NCBI GenBank assembly: GCA_029063085.1
Contig: JAIDOW010000018.1
Span: 1 to 52,277, forward strand
Source: Lachnospiraceae bacterium
GTDB taxonomy: Bacteria; Bacillota; Clostridia; Lachnospirales; Lachnospiraceae
DNA: 52,277 bases
Reading direction: 5' to 3'
Both the position numbers and the translations under genes were made by a program. The notes beneath the pieces are model-generated. The model saw only the letters and a program-made list of their open reading frames with translations, ran no database searches and was not told the DNA's origin. Below are positions 43,470-51,253 of the stretch, one piece after another; within the stretch, counting starts at the first letter, position 1; the number at the start of each line of letters is the position of its first letter.

Positions 43470-45278
43470 ATGAATATACCGAGACAGTTTTATGGAGTAA
43501 ATCATTTATCAAAGCTATTGAGTAATTTTCAGGATTCCGATCTGTCGGAGTGTCCGAAGCTGGAATTTCATGAAATAGAAGATATCCGGGAGATTCCGCT
43601 GGAAAAAAAGGATGCAGCGGCACTTGGCATAAGTGCAGGAGAACTGTCAGGGTTACTTCGAAAGCTTACCTCTGACAGGCTATGTGCACTTGACGGGCTT
43701 GCTGTTGCAAGAGGAGAAAACCTTCTTTTTGCCGGTTATCGTCCGCCTTACAGCAAAGATCTTCCCCATATTACTAATTCTACCTGTAAAACAGTGACCG
43801 CTATAGGTATCATGTATGCGGTTTCGGAAGGTCTGTTAAAAGAAGAAGACAGTGTCTTATCTTTTTTTCCGGAATATGAAACGATGATGACTCCGAAATA
43901 TTTAAGGCAGATGACGGTAAAGCATCTGCTCACCATGACTTCCGGTACAAAGTGCAATGAAACTACTACGGTTGTGGAAACAGACTGGGTAAAAGCATTT
44001 CTTCTTACAGACTGTCAGTGTGAGCCTGGAACAAAATTTATTTACAACAGTATGAATACCTATATGCTGGCGGCAATCCTTACCAGGGTGACAGGAAAAA
44101 GCGTTATGGAATATCTGAAAAAACGTTTTTTTGCCCCTCTTGGAATCAGTCATATCAAATGGGAGTTGTGTCCTATGGGAATAGAACGGGGAGGCTGGGG
44201 GCTTCACATTTCTTTGGAGGGAATGCTGAAAATAGGTATGTTTCTTGCAAATGATGGTGCATTTCGTGGGAAACAGCTTATTCCCTCTTCTTATATCCGC
44301 AGAATGAAGGAAGAGAAGGTATCCCAGGATGCGGATGCGTTTGCCGTGGGATACGGATATCAGCTTTGGTATCTGCCAAAAGGACTTTATATGTTAAGCG
44401 GCATGTATGGTCAGCACGTGATCATTGATGAGAAAAACGGTCTTATAGTGGCAACGAATGCTCATAGTGATAAAATGTTTCCAGACTCCATATTAGTGAG
44501 AAATATCGTAGAATGTATGACTAATCACAGGCTTTACAGACCGGAACATGCAGTGAAGGAAAGGCTTTCCTATCATAAGCTGATACAGGAGTTTCAGGCA
44601 TTCTGTAACGGGTGGCCGCTGCCAAAGGCTTCCGGGGAACTGCCGTTTCCCCTGTATTCTGTGAAGCAGGAAAAAATCAGAGCAGTAAAAGCGGAAAAAG
44701 TACGGAATCTGTTATCTCTTTTTGACGGAAAAAGACTTCATATCGACCAGGCATCTATTAAACTGTTTCCCTATATGCTTCAGGGTATGTATCAGTGTCC
44801 GCCGTTCGTGGTTACAGATATTGCATTTAAGAAACAGGAAAACAGTCTGAAGCTTTGTTTTTACAAAGAGCGGAATAAAAAGGAAGAGACAAAAAGAGAA
44901 CGGTTGATCATGGAAGCTGGCTATGGGGAATATCTGCATCAGATCATTACAATCGGTAAAGACAAAAAAGAGCTTGCGGTAAAGACATATATGGCAGCAG
45001 ACGAGGACGAAAATCCGGTTGTTATGCTGGATATTGTATTTCCTTCTACAGGCTTCAGCCGCCTGATCAAATTCTTTTTATTAGGTGACCGTATCGGAAT
45101 CGAATGTCAGGAATATCCGGATATGCGGGCGATCGTGGAACAGGTGCTGTTCGGAGAGGCTGTGATTGCAGGCAATACCATTGACTTGACGGATAAACTG
45201 CCGGAAAGCATACGGGTATTTATGGAGCATAAGGTAGAACCCAGGGTAAACGGATATTTTGCGAAGCATCGGACATAG
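43470..45278 (+). CDS. Beta-lactamase-fold serine hydrolase, cytoplasmic
   Basis: A 602-residue protein. The serine-hydrolase/class C beta-lactamase domain covers about residues 55-370. The catalytic STCK tetrad is at 104-107, in HITNSTCKTVTAIGIMYAVS. The Y-x-N-like motif is YNS at 192-194, and conserved VKHLLTMTSG follows the active site. The C-terminal ~230 residues (from about 375) are of unknown fold, with PLYSVKQEKIRAVKAEKVRN and repeated beta-rich segments. There is no signal peptide or lipobox, so it should act inside the cell, probably as an esterase or peptidase rather than a drug-resistance enzyme. AAAGGAG lies before ATG 43470. Confidence 0.82.
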   Translation: MNIPRQFYGVNHLSKLLSNFQDSDLSECPKLEFHEIEDIREIPLEKKDAAALGISAGELSGLLRKLTSDRLCALDGLAVARGENLLFAGYRPPYSKDLPHITNSTCKTVTAIGIMYAVSEGLLKEEDSVLSFFPEYETMMTPKYLRQMTVKHLLTMTSGTKCNETTTVVETDWVKAFLLTDCQCEPGTKFIYNSMNTYMLAAILTRVTGKSVMEYLKKRFFAPLGISHIKWELCPMGIERGGWGLHISLEGMLKIGMFLANDGAFRGKQLIPSSYIRRMKEEKVSQDADAFAVGYGYQLWYLPKGLYMLSGMYGQHVIIDEKNGLIVATNAHSDKMFPDSILVRNIVECMTNHRLYRPEHAVKERLSYHKLIQEFQAFCNGWPLPKASGELPFPLYSVKQEKIRAVKAEKVRNLLSLFDGKRLHIDQASIKLFPYMLQGMYQCPPFVVTDIAFKKQENSLKLCFYKERNKKEETKRERLIMEAGYGEYLHQIITIGKDKKELAVKTYMAADEDENPVVMLDIVFPSTGFSRLIKFFLLGDRIGIECQEYPDMRAIVEQVLFGEAVIAGNTIDLTDKLPESIRVFMEHKVEPRVNGYFAKHRT

Positions 45279-45382
45279 AAAGAATAAAAGAATTTGTCAG
45301 GTCATATGGATTGGACCGTACAGAGTTTAAACATAATTATAAGGGGAATCTTTGGAATGATCAGGAGGTAAACAAAGGATGA
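45233..45382 (+). pseudogene. Coding-like remnant ending in an ATGA overlap
   Basis: A frame different from that of the hydrolase reads through its 3' end and gap: DIERIKEFVRSYGLDRTEFK, HNYKGNLWNDQEVNKG, then TGA at 45380-45382 overlapping the next ATG (45379) by the classic ATGA. There is no usable start codon upstream. The good amphipathic composition and coupled stop suggest the 3' stump of a former gene that was translationally coupled to the membrane protein. Identity is unknown. Confidence 0.4.
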
Positions 45383-46320
45383 AAAAACAATATAGAATGT
45401 TTTTTATAGTATCGTTTACTATTTTAGTTATCATGTCGTTGTATCCTATTTATATGGGTGTTGCTGCATTTATTGCATATTTCCAAAATGGCTTTATCAA
45501 TTCAGAGGAATATCCAAAGTATATCATTCCCTATACTCCCATGTGTATTGCTGTTATTGTGTCAGCACTTCTTTTGCCGGTATTATATCGATTGTCAAAA
45601 CGTTTTGCTGTTCTGTTTGATTCCGTTATCGGGATTAGCTTGTTTTTCGCAGGGGAACTGTTTTTTGAACAGATAAAGGTGGCAGAAGATTACCAGAAGT
45701 TACCCCTTGATTCATGGCAGTATAGCCTCTGTGTTGCTACACCGGAAGTATTGCAGTCTATTGGAGAACCCATTTATGCGGACAATAATCCTGCCTACAA
45801 GATACACTTTTATCTGATTGCCATCGTTATCATTTTAAGTATAATCGGGATTTTATACGGATTTACAAGGATGTATAAGGAAGGCTCGGTGAAAAACAGG
45901 AAGGCTTTAATTGCACAGACCATATGCACGGTATTGTTTATCAGTCTGTGTATATTTGCCTGTTTCACCGCCTTTTACAGGAACGGAACCCGTTATATTT
46001 CACCGCTTTCTGCTTTTTTAACTGGCACATTCTTTATTGTATTTGGTGTGACTTTCGGCAGCTGTTTTTCCTGCTGGATGTATGGGAAAAAGCCTTTTTT
46101 GAGCTTTTTTCTTCCTGTCATTGTTTCTGCGGCTACCACCATCATTATGTACATTGGAGAATTTTTGCTGATGGATGGGGCGCTGTTCGTGTTTGGCAGG
46201 GGTATATTTTTTGAACCGTTGGGAAGGATGCCTTTTTCTCTTTGTGATATAGCGATTGTGCTGGTTACGGCAGGAATATCCTGTGTATTAAACAGATTCA
46301 TCGCTCAGGCTCGTAAATAG
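45379..46320 (+). CDS. Polytopic membrane protein, unrecognised
   Basis: A 313-residue integral membrane protein with about eight hydrophobic helices: residues ~7-37, 51-70, 76-95, 145-163, 177-197, 207-228, 236-258 and 280-305. The largest polar loop (about 98-140) contains EDYQKLPLDSWQYSLCVATP, so it probably faces outside. No transporter or enzyme motif is visible. TCAGGAGGTAAAC lies upstream of ATG 45379, and the gene overlaps the coding remnant described just before it. The downstream nucleotidyltransferase gene is separated by 115 bases. Confidence 0.62.
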   Translation: MKKQYRMFFIVSFTILVIMSLYPIYMGVAAFIAYFQNGFINSEEYPKYIIPYTPMCIAVIVSALLLPVLYRLSKRFAVLFDSVIGISLFFAGELFFEQIKVAEDYQKLPLDSWQYSLCVATPEVLQSIGEPIYADNNPAYKIHFYLIAIVIILSIIGILYGFTRMYKEGSVKNRKALIAQTICTVLFISLCIFACFTAFYRNGTRYISPLSAFLTGTFFIVFGVTFGSCFSCWMYGKKPFLSFFLPVIVSAATTIIMYIGEFLLMDGALFVFGRGIFFEPLGRMPFSLCDIAIVLVTAGISCVLNRFIAQARK

Positions 46321-46435
46321 CAGCATGAAACGAGTAGATGTTACATATTGACAAAACTTATCCTTCTATAATAAAGAATAGGAATATAGAAGAGATTTGT
46401 TTCTGACAACAGAAAAGCTGATTGGAGATGGGTTT

Positions 46436-47308
46436 ATGCGTAACGAAGAGACAATGCACAAGTTGTTTTTGGATATTGCAAATGAGGATGACAGGATTTT
46501 AGCAGTTTATATGAATGGGTCAAGGACAAATGAAAATGTGCCAAAGGATATTTTTCAGGACTATGATATTGTGTTTGTAGTAAAGGAAACAAAGAGTTTC
46601 ATAGAGGAGAAGGACTGGATTCATAAATTCGGAAATATCCTGTATATGCAGTATCCGGACGAACATCCCGATTTTCCAAGTGATAGAGAGAATTTTTATG
46701 GATGGTTAATGCAGTTTGATGACGGGAACAGGATTGACCTTCATGTAGAATCTGCTGCACATGCCCAAAAGCATATCTGTGATGACAGCCTTTGCAGGAT
46801 TCTGTTGGATAAGGAAAATGTCTTGCCAGAGATACCGGAATCTTCAGATGTGGATTATCATGTGAAGAAACCAACCGAGGCACAGTTCAGAGCCTCGGCA
46901 AATGAATTCTGGTGGTGCAGTAATAATCTGGCAAAGGGTCTGTGGCGGGAAGAAATCCTTTATGTTCAGGATATGGCAAATTTTGTTGTACGTAAGGAAT
47001 TGGAGAGGATGCTGTCGTGGAAAGCCGGTATAATGACAAACTTTACTGTAAGTGTGGGAAAGTCAGCAAAGTATCTGTACAAATGGCTTAGTAAGGAAGA
47101 ATATCAGGATTATCTGAATACCTATTTTGGCGGAACTGTAGAGGAAGCGTGGAAGGGTGTGCTTTGCATGTGTGATTTATTTGATTCTACAGCCCGGTAT
47201 GTGGCAGAAGAATTAAAATATGTCTATGATTTTGAGGAAGAAAAAGCGGCGGCAGCGTTTTTGAGACATGTAAAGACTTTGCCAAAGGATGCAGAGGGAA
47301 TATATTAA
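46436..47308 (+). CDS. ANT(6)/AadK-like aminoglycoside 6-nucleotidyltransferase
   Basis: A 290-residue protein with the nucleotidyltransferase motif MNGSRTNENVPKDIFQDYDI, where GSR and the DYD acidic pair bind nucleotide and metal. Further family blocks are DRENFYGWLMQFDDGNRIDL, KPTEAQFRASANEFWWCSNN and YLYKWLSKEEYQDYLNTYFG. Length matches AadE/AadK streptomycin 6-adenylyltransferases. Chromosomal homologues are common in Clostridia and Bacilli, and many confer only low or no resistance, so activity should not be assumed. ATG 46436 has GGAG 8 bases upstream. No mobile element lies next to it. Confidence 0.88.
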   Translation: MRNEETMHKLFLDIANEDDRILAVYMNGSRTNENVPKDIFQDYDIVFVVKETKSFIEEKDWIHKFGNILYMQYPDEHPDFPSDRENFYGWLMQFDDGNRIDLHVESAAHAQKHICDDSLCRILLDKENVLPEIPESSDVDYHVKKPTEAQFRASANEFWWCSNNLAKGLWREEILYVQDMANFVVRKELERMLSWKAGIMTNFTVSVGKSAKYLYKWLSKEEYQDYLNTYFGGTVEEAWKGVLCMCDLFDSTARYVAEELKYVYDFEEEKAAAAFLRHVKTLPKDAEGIY

Positions 47309-47660
47309 AAAGATGAATATTTTATCGGATTTATTTTGTATAGCCGGACGGTTGCAGGTTTGGTCAAAAAAAGGGGTGGTTTTATCACGGGAGTTGCAGA
47401 ACTTTTTCAGGACAGTCCGACGCATCAAATGTATTTGGAAGGTTCATGGTAGGGAACCTTTGGTACAAACATGGAAACATAACAGGAGGGGATGATATGA
47501 GAGACAGCGACAGGAGGGGCGCCTTTAAGATGGCTTTTTTGTTTTGCGTACTGTAGATATCCATAAAAAGATAATACATTATCGTGCACAACCATATCTT
47601 GTTGCTATATAAATAATATAGTACAATAAATCTAATTATACATGAATGGAGAGATAAAAT
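47309..47660 (+). other. 352-base gap with a short coding-like remnant
   Basis: Directly after the ANT(6)-like stop, the same frame stays open to TAG 47450, reading KDEYFIGFILYSRTVAGLVK and FITGVAELFQDSPTHQMYLE. It has no start codon and no recognised family. The rest contains a GC-rich patch followed by TTTTTTG (near 47517-47545), which is not a clean terminator, and the speD promoter. Confidence 0.4.
47599..47627 (+). promoter_or_regulatory. Promoter of the SpeD-DUF4178-DUF350-SpeE module
   Basis: TTGTTG (47599-47604) and TACAAT (47622-47627) with a 17-base spacer, about 33 bases before the speD-like start. AATGGAGAG serves as ribosome site. Confidence 0.65.
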
Positions 47661-48005
47661 ATGGCAAATCAGCTATTGGTTGATCTATATGTCTGTGATG
47701 AAGAGATTTTAAATGATATGGAAAGGATTAAAGAAATTGCACACAGAGTAATTGCAGAGATTCATTCGGAGATTGTGGAAGAATGTGTGCATCAGTTTGA
47801 ACCGATAGGCGTTACCTATATTGCAGTGATCACAACTTCCCATTTTTCCATACATACCTGGCCGGAGCATGGATATGCAGCAGTAGATATCTTTTCCTGT
47901 AATGAGGTACTGCCGGATGTAGTGGCAGAGAAGCTTAAAGCTGCATTTAACGCAAAGACATCTGTTACCAGAAAATATGAACGGGATATAGAGGGGAGGG
48001 ATTAG
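47661..48005 (+). CDS. S-adenosylmethionine-decarboxylase-family protein (SpeD-like)
   Basis: A 114-residue class 1b AdoMetDC-type proenzyme. The core is TTSHFSIHTWPEHGYAAVDI followed by FSC. By alignment with the Thermotoga enzyme (Ser63, His68, Cys83), the pyruvoyl-forming residue would be Ser60, with His65 and Cys80 as the processing and catalytic partners; all three are present with the same spacing. The residue before the scissile serine is Thr59, where the family usually has Glu. Canonical members decarboxylate AdoMet to supply aminopropyl groups; some SpeD homologues have become ornithine or arginine decarboxylases. The substrate is therefore open. The gene leads a four-gene module. 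Confidence 0.85.
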   Translation: MANQLLVDLYVCDEEILNDMERIKEIAHRVIAEIHSEIVEECVHQFEPIGVTYIAVITTSHFSIHTWPEHGYAAVDIFSCNEVLPDVVAEKLKAAFNAKTSVTRKYERDIEGRD

Positions 48006-48007
48006 AC

Positions 48008-49108
48008 TTGGAATATTCAGTTGGTGATACGCTTTTAGTAGGTGGCAGAGTCTATCATATTATCGGAAAGATTCATTATAAAAATTTAAGTGATAACTGC
48101 TGCTGGTTTGAATATCGAATGGAATCAAAGGAGACTCCTCAGTATGAGAAATGGCTGAGCTATGATTCCGTTTATAAAGAATATTCCATATCTGAGGTGG
48201 TATCAAATGTTTCAACGGCAGGCTATCACGAGGTGGACAGCGGCGAGGAAGAGGTCATTGGCGTATGGGGAAGCGTCGATGTAGCGGTTGGTGACAGGGC
48301 AAGGTTTAGGGAATATGAGGATTCTACCGAGGAAAAAATTATATCAACAGAATTCTGGGATGATTATGGAGAGGAAACCTCAGTAGGATATTATCTTGAT
48401 CTGGATGAAATCCGTATCTATGATGGAAATGAATCATACGCTTCATCTTTTAAACAAGGAGATATTGATAAGAATCAGATTAGAAAGACTGTAATCAATG
48501 TTGCAGTCTGGGCAGTGTTAATTATGTATGTTTTATGGAAGGAAGGACTGGATTCCGATATATTGTTTCAATCCCATTCCATTGCAAAATATTTAAAAAA
48601 GTCGGCAAAATACACCTATGTAACCTCAATTACAGGAAATCTGAAGCAGGATGCGGACGTATATAAGACGACAGTGAATTTAGATACGGCAGTAAAAGAT
48701 ATTATTAACGGAATTGAAGGAGATACACAGGATGTGCAACAGAATACGGAGGATGGGGATAACAGTGTGGCAATTTTGACGGATAAAGAGTACTGCCTTG
48801 TATATGTATCGGAAGAAAATGAAACCATGATTCAAATCTCCTCGCGAAAATATGCTTATACAAATGACAATAGTCTGTATCATGCAGGACACCATACGCA
48901 TAGATATTACCGCAGATATTACTATTCCAGAGGATATCATTCTGATGCGGGAAGCTATGGGAAATACACCTCTCCATATGCTTCTTTTGATGATGCGACA
49001 GTGAACAGTAATTATAACGATGCTTATAGCAGCTATTCGTCCAGTGTAAGGCAGGCAAGTGTTGGTTCACGTACTTCGTCCGGGGGCGGGTTAAGCAGTG
49101 GCAAATAA
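48008..49108 (+). CDS. DUF4178 membrane protein with Tyr/Ser/Gly-rich tail
   Basis: A 366-residue protein. The N-terminal ~160 residues match DUF4178: YSVGDTLLVGGRVYHIIGKI, a CCWFEYRMES strand and a second copy-like VAVGDRARFREYEDSTEEKI. One membrane helix is at about 160-178 (TVINVAVWAVLIMYVLW), followed by a ~120-residue domain. The tail is low-complexity, HTHRYYRRYYYSRGYHSDAG, ending SSGGGLSSGK. The TTG start at 48008 has AGGGGAGGGA upstream and lies 2 bases after speD. DUF4178, DUF350 and spermidine-synthase-like genes are neighbours in many bacteria, in envelope-linked clusters of unknown chemistry. Confidence 0.78.
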   Translation: MEYSVGDTLLVGGRVYHIIGKIHYKNLSDNCCWFEYRMESKETPQYEKWLSYDSVYKEYSISEVVSNVSTAGYHEVDSGEEEVIGVWGSVDVAVGDRARFREYEDSTEEKIISTEFWDDYGEETSVGYYLDLDEIRIYDGNESYASSFKQGDIDKNQIRKTVINVAVWAVLIMYVLWKEGLDSDILFQSHSIAKYLKKSAKYTYVTSITGNLKQDADVYKTTVNLDTAVKDIINGIEGDTQDVQQNTEDGDNSVAILTDKEYCLVYVSEENETMIQISSRKYAYTNDNSLYHAGHHTHRYYRRYYYSRGYHSDAGSYGKYTSPYASFDDATVNSNYNDAYSSYSSSVRQASVGSRTSSGGGLSSGK

Positions 49109-49144
49109 GCAGGTGTTTTAGTTTTAGCATTGTGGCAAACAATT

Positions 49145-49162
49145 AACAGTGGAAGCACTGTT
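49145..49162 (+). other. Small hairpin between DUF4178 and DUF350 genes
   Basis: AACAGTG (49145-49151) and CACTGTT (49156-49162) pair around GAAG, followed by a T-rich stretch (GTTGATTTGTCTTT). It may be a weak attenuator or a processing site in the 147-base gap; a TATAAT at 49224-49229 lacks a good -35. Confidence 0.4.
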
Positions 49163-49255
49163 GTTGATTTGTCTTTATTGTACAACAGATGTCATCGAAA
49201 ACAGAGTTTCTCAATTATTTAGATATAATAAAATGAACGAAGAGGAGAATGGAAT

Positions 49256-49687
49256 ATGGAGATTTTATATGATTTGATGAATGTGGGAATTTATTCGTTA
49301 CTGGGTATTATACTGATGCTGCTGGGTAATTTTTTGATTGACCTGATTGTGCCCTGTCATTTTCCGACAGAGATAAAAAAGGGAAACACTGCGGTTGGCT
49401 GGTTAAGTGCAGGCTCCTTTATCGGAATTGGTATCATTCTAAAGTCAGCGATTATAACACCAGTGTCTGAGGTGGCTGAGGAATCTCTGGTGCAGGGAGT
49501 AATCAGCAGTACGCTATATTTTGTAATTGGTATCGTCTGCTTTATCGTGGGATATCTGCTTGTAAGTCTCTTTAATAAAAAATATAATCTGAATGAAGAG
49601 ATTGGCAATGGAAATACAGCAGCTGGTATCGTGGTATTTGGTATCTTCGTCGGTCTGGCGATTGTGATTAGTGGAGTGATTTATTAG
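49256..49687 (+). CDS. DUF350 integral membrane protein
   Basis: A 143-residue protein with four helices in two similar halves. Each half has a hydrophobic helix followed by a GN-rich turn: KKGNTAVGWLSAGSFIGIGI and IGNGNTAAGIVVFGIFVGLA. This internal duplication and the GNxAxG motifs are the hallmark of DUF350, a family of unknown function often linked to SpeE-like and DUF4178 genes. GAAGAGGAGAATGGAAT precedes ATG 49256. Its stop is immediately followed by the next start codon, so translation is coupled to the spermidine-synthase-like gene. Confidence 0.85.
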   Translation: MEILYDLMNVGIYSLLGIILMLLGNFLIDLIVPCHFPTEIKKGNTAVGWLSAGSFIGIGIILKSAIITPVSEVAEESLVQGVISSTLYFVIGIVCFIVGYLLVSLFNKKYNLNEEIGNGNTAAGIVVFGIFVGLAIVISGVIY

Positions 49688-51187
49688 ATGAAAAATTACA
49701 GACTTTTGATGCTGACCACCCTGATTATTTCAGGGTGTTCTATTTGTTATGAATTGATTATAAGTGCAGTAAGCTCCTATCTGGTGGGCGATTCTACATT
49801 GCAGTATTCTATTACGATTGGACTTTATATGTCTGCAATGGGACTGGGGTCTTTTCTGTCAAAATATATGAAGAGGAACCTGTTTAACTGGTTTGTTATC
49901 ATTGAAATTGGTGTAGGGATGATTGGCGGAATCAGTGCTCTTTTGTTGTTTTTGGCAAACCTGTATCTTGAGACATATCAGATTGTCATGTATTTTGAAA
50001 TTATCATCATTGGAACGTTTGTGGGAGTGGAGATTCCCCTGCTGACAAGGATTATTGAGGAGGATGAGGAAAATTTAAGGGTAACCCTTTCTTCTATTTT
50101 CAGCTTTGACTATATAGGTGGTCTGGTTGGTTCTATTGCATTTCCATTGTTTCTGCTGCCGCAGCTTGGATATTTTGCTACTGCGTTTTTGACAGGATTT
50201 ATGAATATCGTGGCAGCGATGCTGATTATTTATAAATATAAGGAACGGATTCAAAGGGTGAGATGGTTTAAGCTTTTAACAGCCGCTTTGTTTGTTATAA
50301 TGCTTCTTGGAATGCTATTTTCAGAAAATATTTCTACATATGTTGAAGGGGGGCTTTATCGGGATCATGTGATTTTATCCAAACAGACAAAATATCAGAA
50401 AATTGTTATGACAAAGCACAGGGATGATCTGCGATTATATATTGACGGAAATGTGCAGTTTAGTTCTCTGGATGAATACCGTTATCACGAAGCACTGGTA
50501 CATATTCCTATGTCAAAGGCGGTAAAAAAGGATAAGGTTCTGGTTCTTGGAGGAGGAGACGGAATGGCTGTCAGAGAGCTTTTAAAATACAAAAAGACAC
50601 AAATTACGCTGGTAGATTTGGATGAAGATATGATTAAGCTTTGTAAGGAGAATGCGAATATCACTGCATTAAATGAACATTCTTTAGACAGTGACCGGCT
50701 TACCATTGTGAATCAGGATGCTTATAAATATCTCGAGGAAAACAAGGAACAATATGATGTTATTTTAGTGGATTTGCCAGATCCAAATAATGAATCCCTA
50801 AATAAGCTGTATACCAATATTTTTTACCGCTTATGTAAAAATGCCTTGACAGAGGATGGAATTTTAACAGTTCAGTCCACAAGCCCTTACTATGCAGCGA
50901 AAGCATTCTGGTGCATTCATGAAACATTAAAGAGTGAAGGTTTTTATGTTATGCCATACCATTTACAGGTGCCGGCTTTTGGAGACTGGGGATTTAACAT
51001 GGCATCTAAGAAAGAACTGGATGACCGTTTTGATATTATGGCAGATACCAAATATCTGAGTAATGATAATGTGAATTTCCTGTTTTCTTTTGGAAAGGAT
51101 GAAAAGTCAGAGCATGTAGAAATTAACAAATTGTCAAAGCCAAAACTGATTCAATATTATTTAGAGGCAGTCAAGAAGTGGGAATAA
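49688..51187 (+). CDS. Membrane-anchored spermidine-synthase-like protein
   Basis: A 499-residue protein. The N-terminal ~215 residues form about seven helices (MLTTLIISGCSICYELIISA; GLYMSAMGLGSFLSKYM). The C-terminal half is a Rossmann methyltransferase-fold aminopropyltransferase domain: LRLYIDGNVQFSSLDEYRYH, EALVHIPM, VLVLGGGDGMAVRELLKY (GGGDG at 288-292), ITLVDLDEDMI and VDLPDPNNESLNKLY in place of the DSTDP-type catalytic loop. Soluble SpeE transfers aminopropyl from decarboxylated AdoMet to putrescine; the membrane-fused group is less well understood and might modify a membrane-bound acceptor. The start directly abuts the DUF350 stop. Confidence 0.85.
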   Translation: MKNYRLLMLTTLIISGCSICYELIISAVSSYLVGDSTLQYSITIGLYMSAMGLGSFLSKYMKRNLFNWFVIIEIGVGMIGGISALLLFLANLYLETYQIVMYFEIIIIGTFVGVEIPLLTRIIEEDEENLRVTLSSIFSFDYIGGLVGSIAFPLFLLPQLGYFATAFLTGFMNIVAAMLIIYKYKERIQRVRWFKLLTAALFVIMLLGMLFSENISTYVEGGLYRDHVILSKQTKYQKIVMTKHRDDLRLYIDGNVQFSSLDEYRYHEALVHIPMSKAVKKDKVLVLGGGDGMAVRELLKYKKTQITLVDLDEDMIKLCKENANITALNEHSLDSDRLTIVNQDAYKYLEENKEQYDVILVDLPDPNNESLNKLYTNIFYRLCKNALTEDGILTVQSTSPYYAAKAFWCIHETLKSEGFYVMPYHLQVPAFGDWGFNMASKKELDDRFDIMADTKYLSNDNVNFLFSFGKDEKSEHVEINKLSKPKLIQYYLEAVKKWE

Positions 51188-51253
51188 CAAGAGATATCTT
51201 ATTTCTCATTTGACGAATATCATTAAAAACTATTTTAAGCAGGAGATAAGTTC

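Noticed and set aside
46348-46372. TTGACA...TATAAT promoter before the ANT(6)-like gene
   Set aside because: The two hexamers are perfect but only 13 bases apart, too short for normal sigma-A promoters; left as unproven.
47500-47560. Terminator after the ANT(6)-like gene
   Set aside because: A T-run follows a GC-rich patch, but no consistent stem could be drawn.
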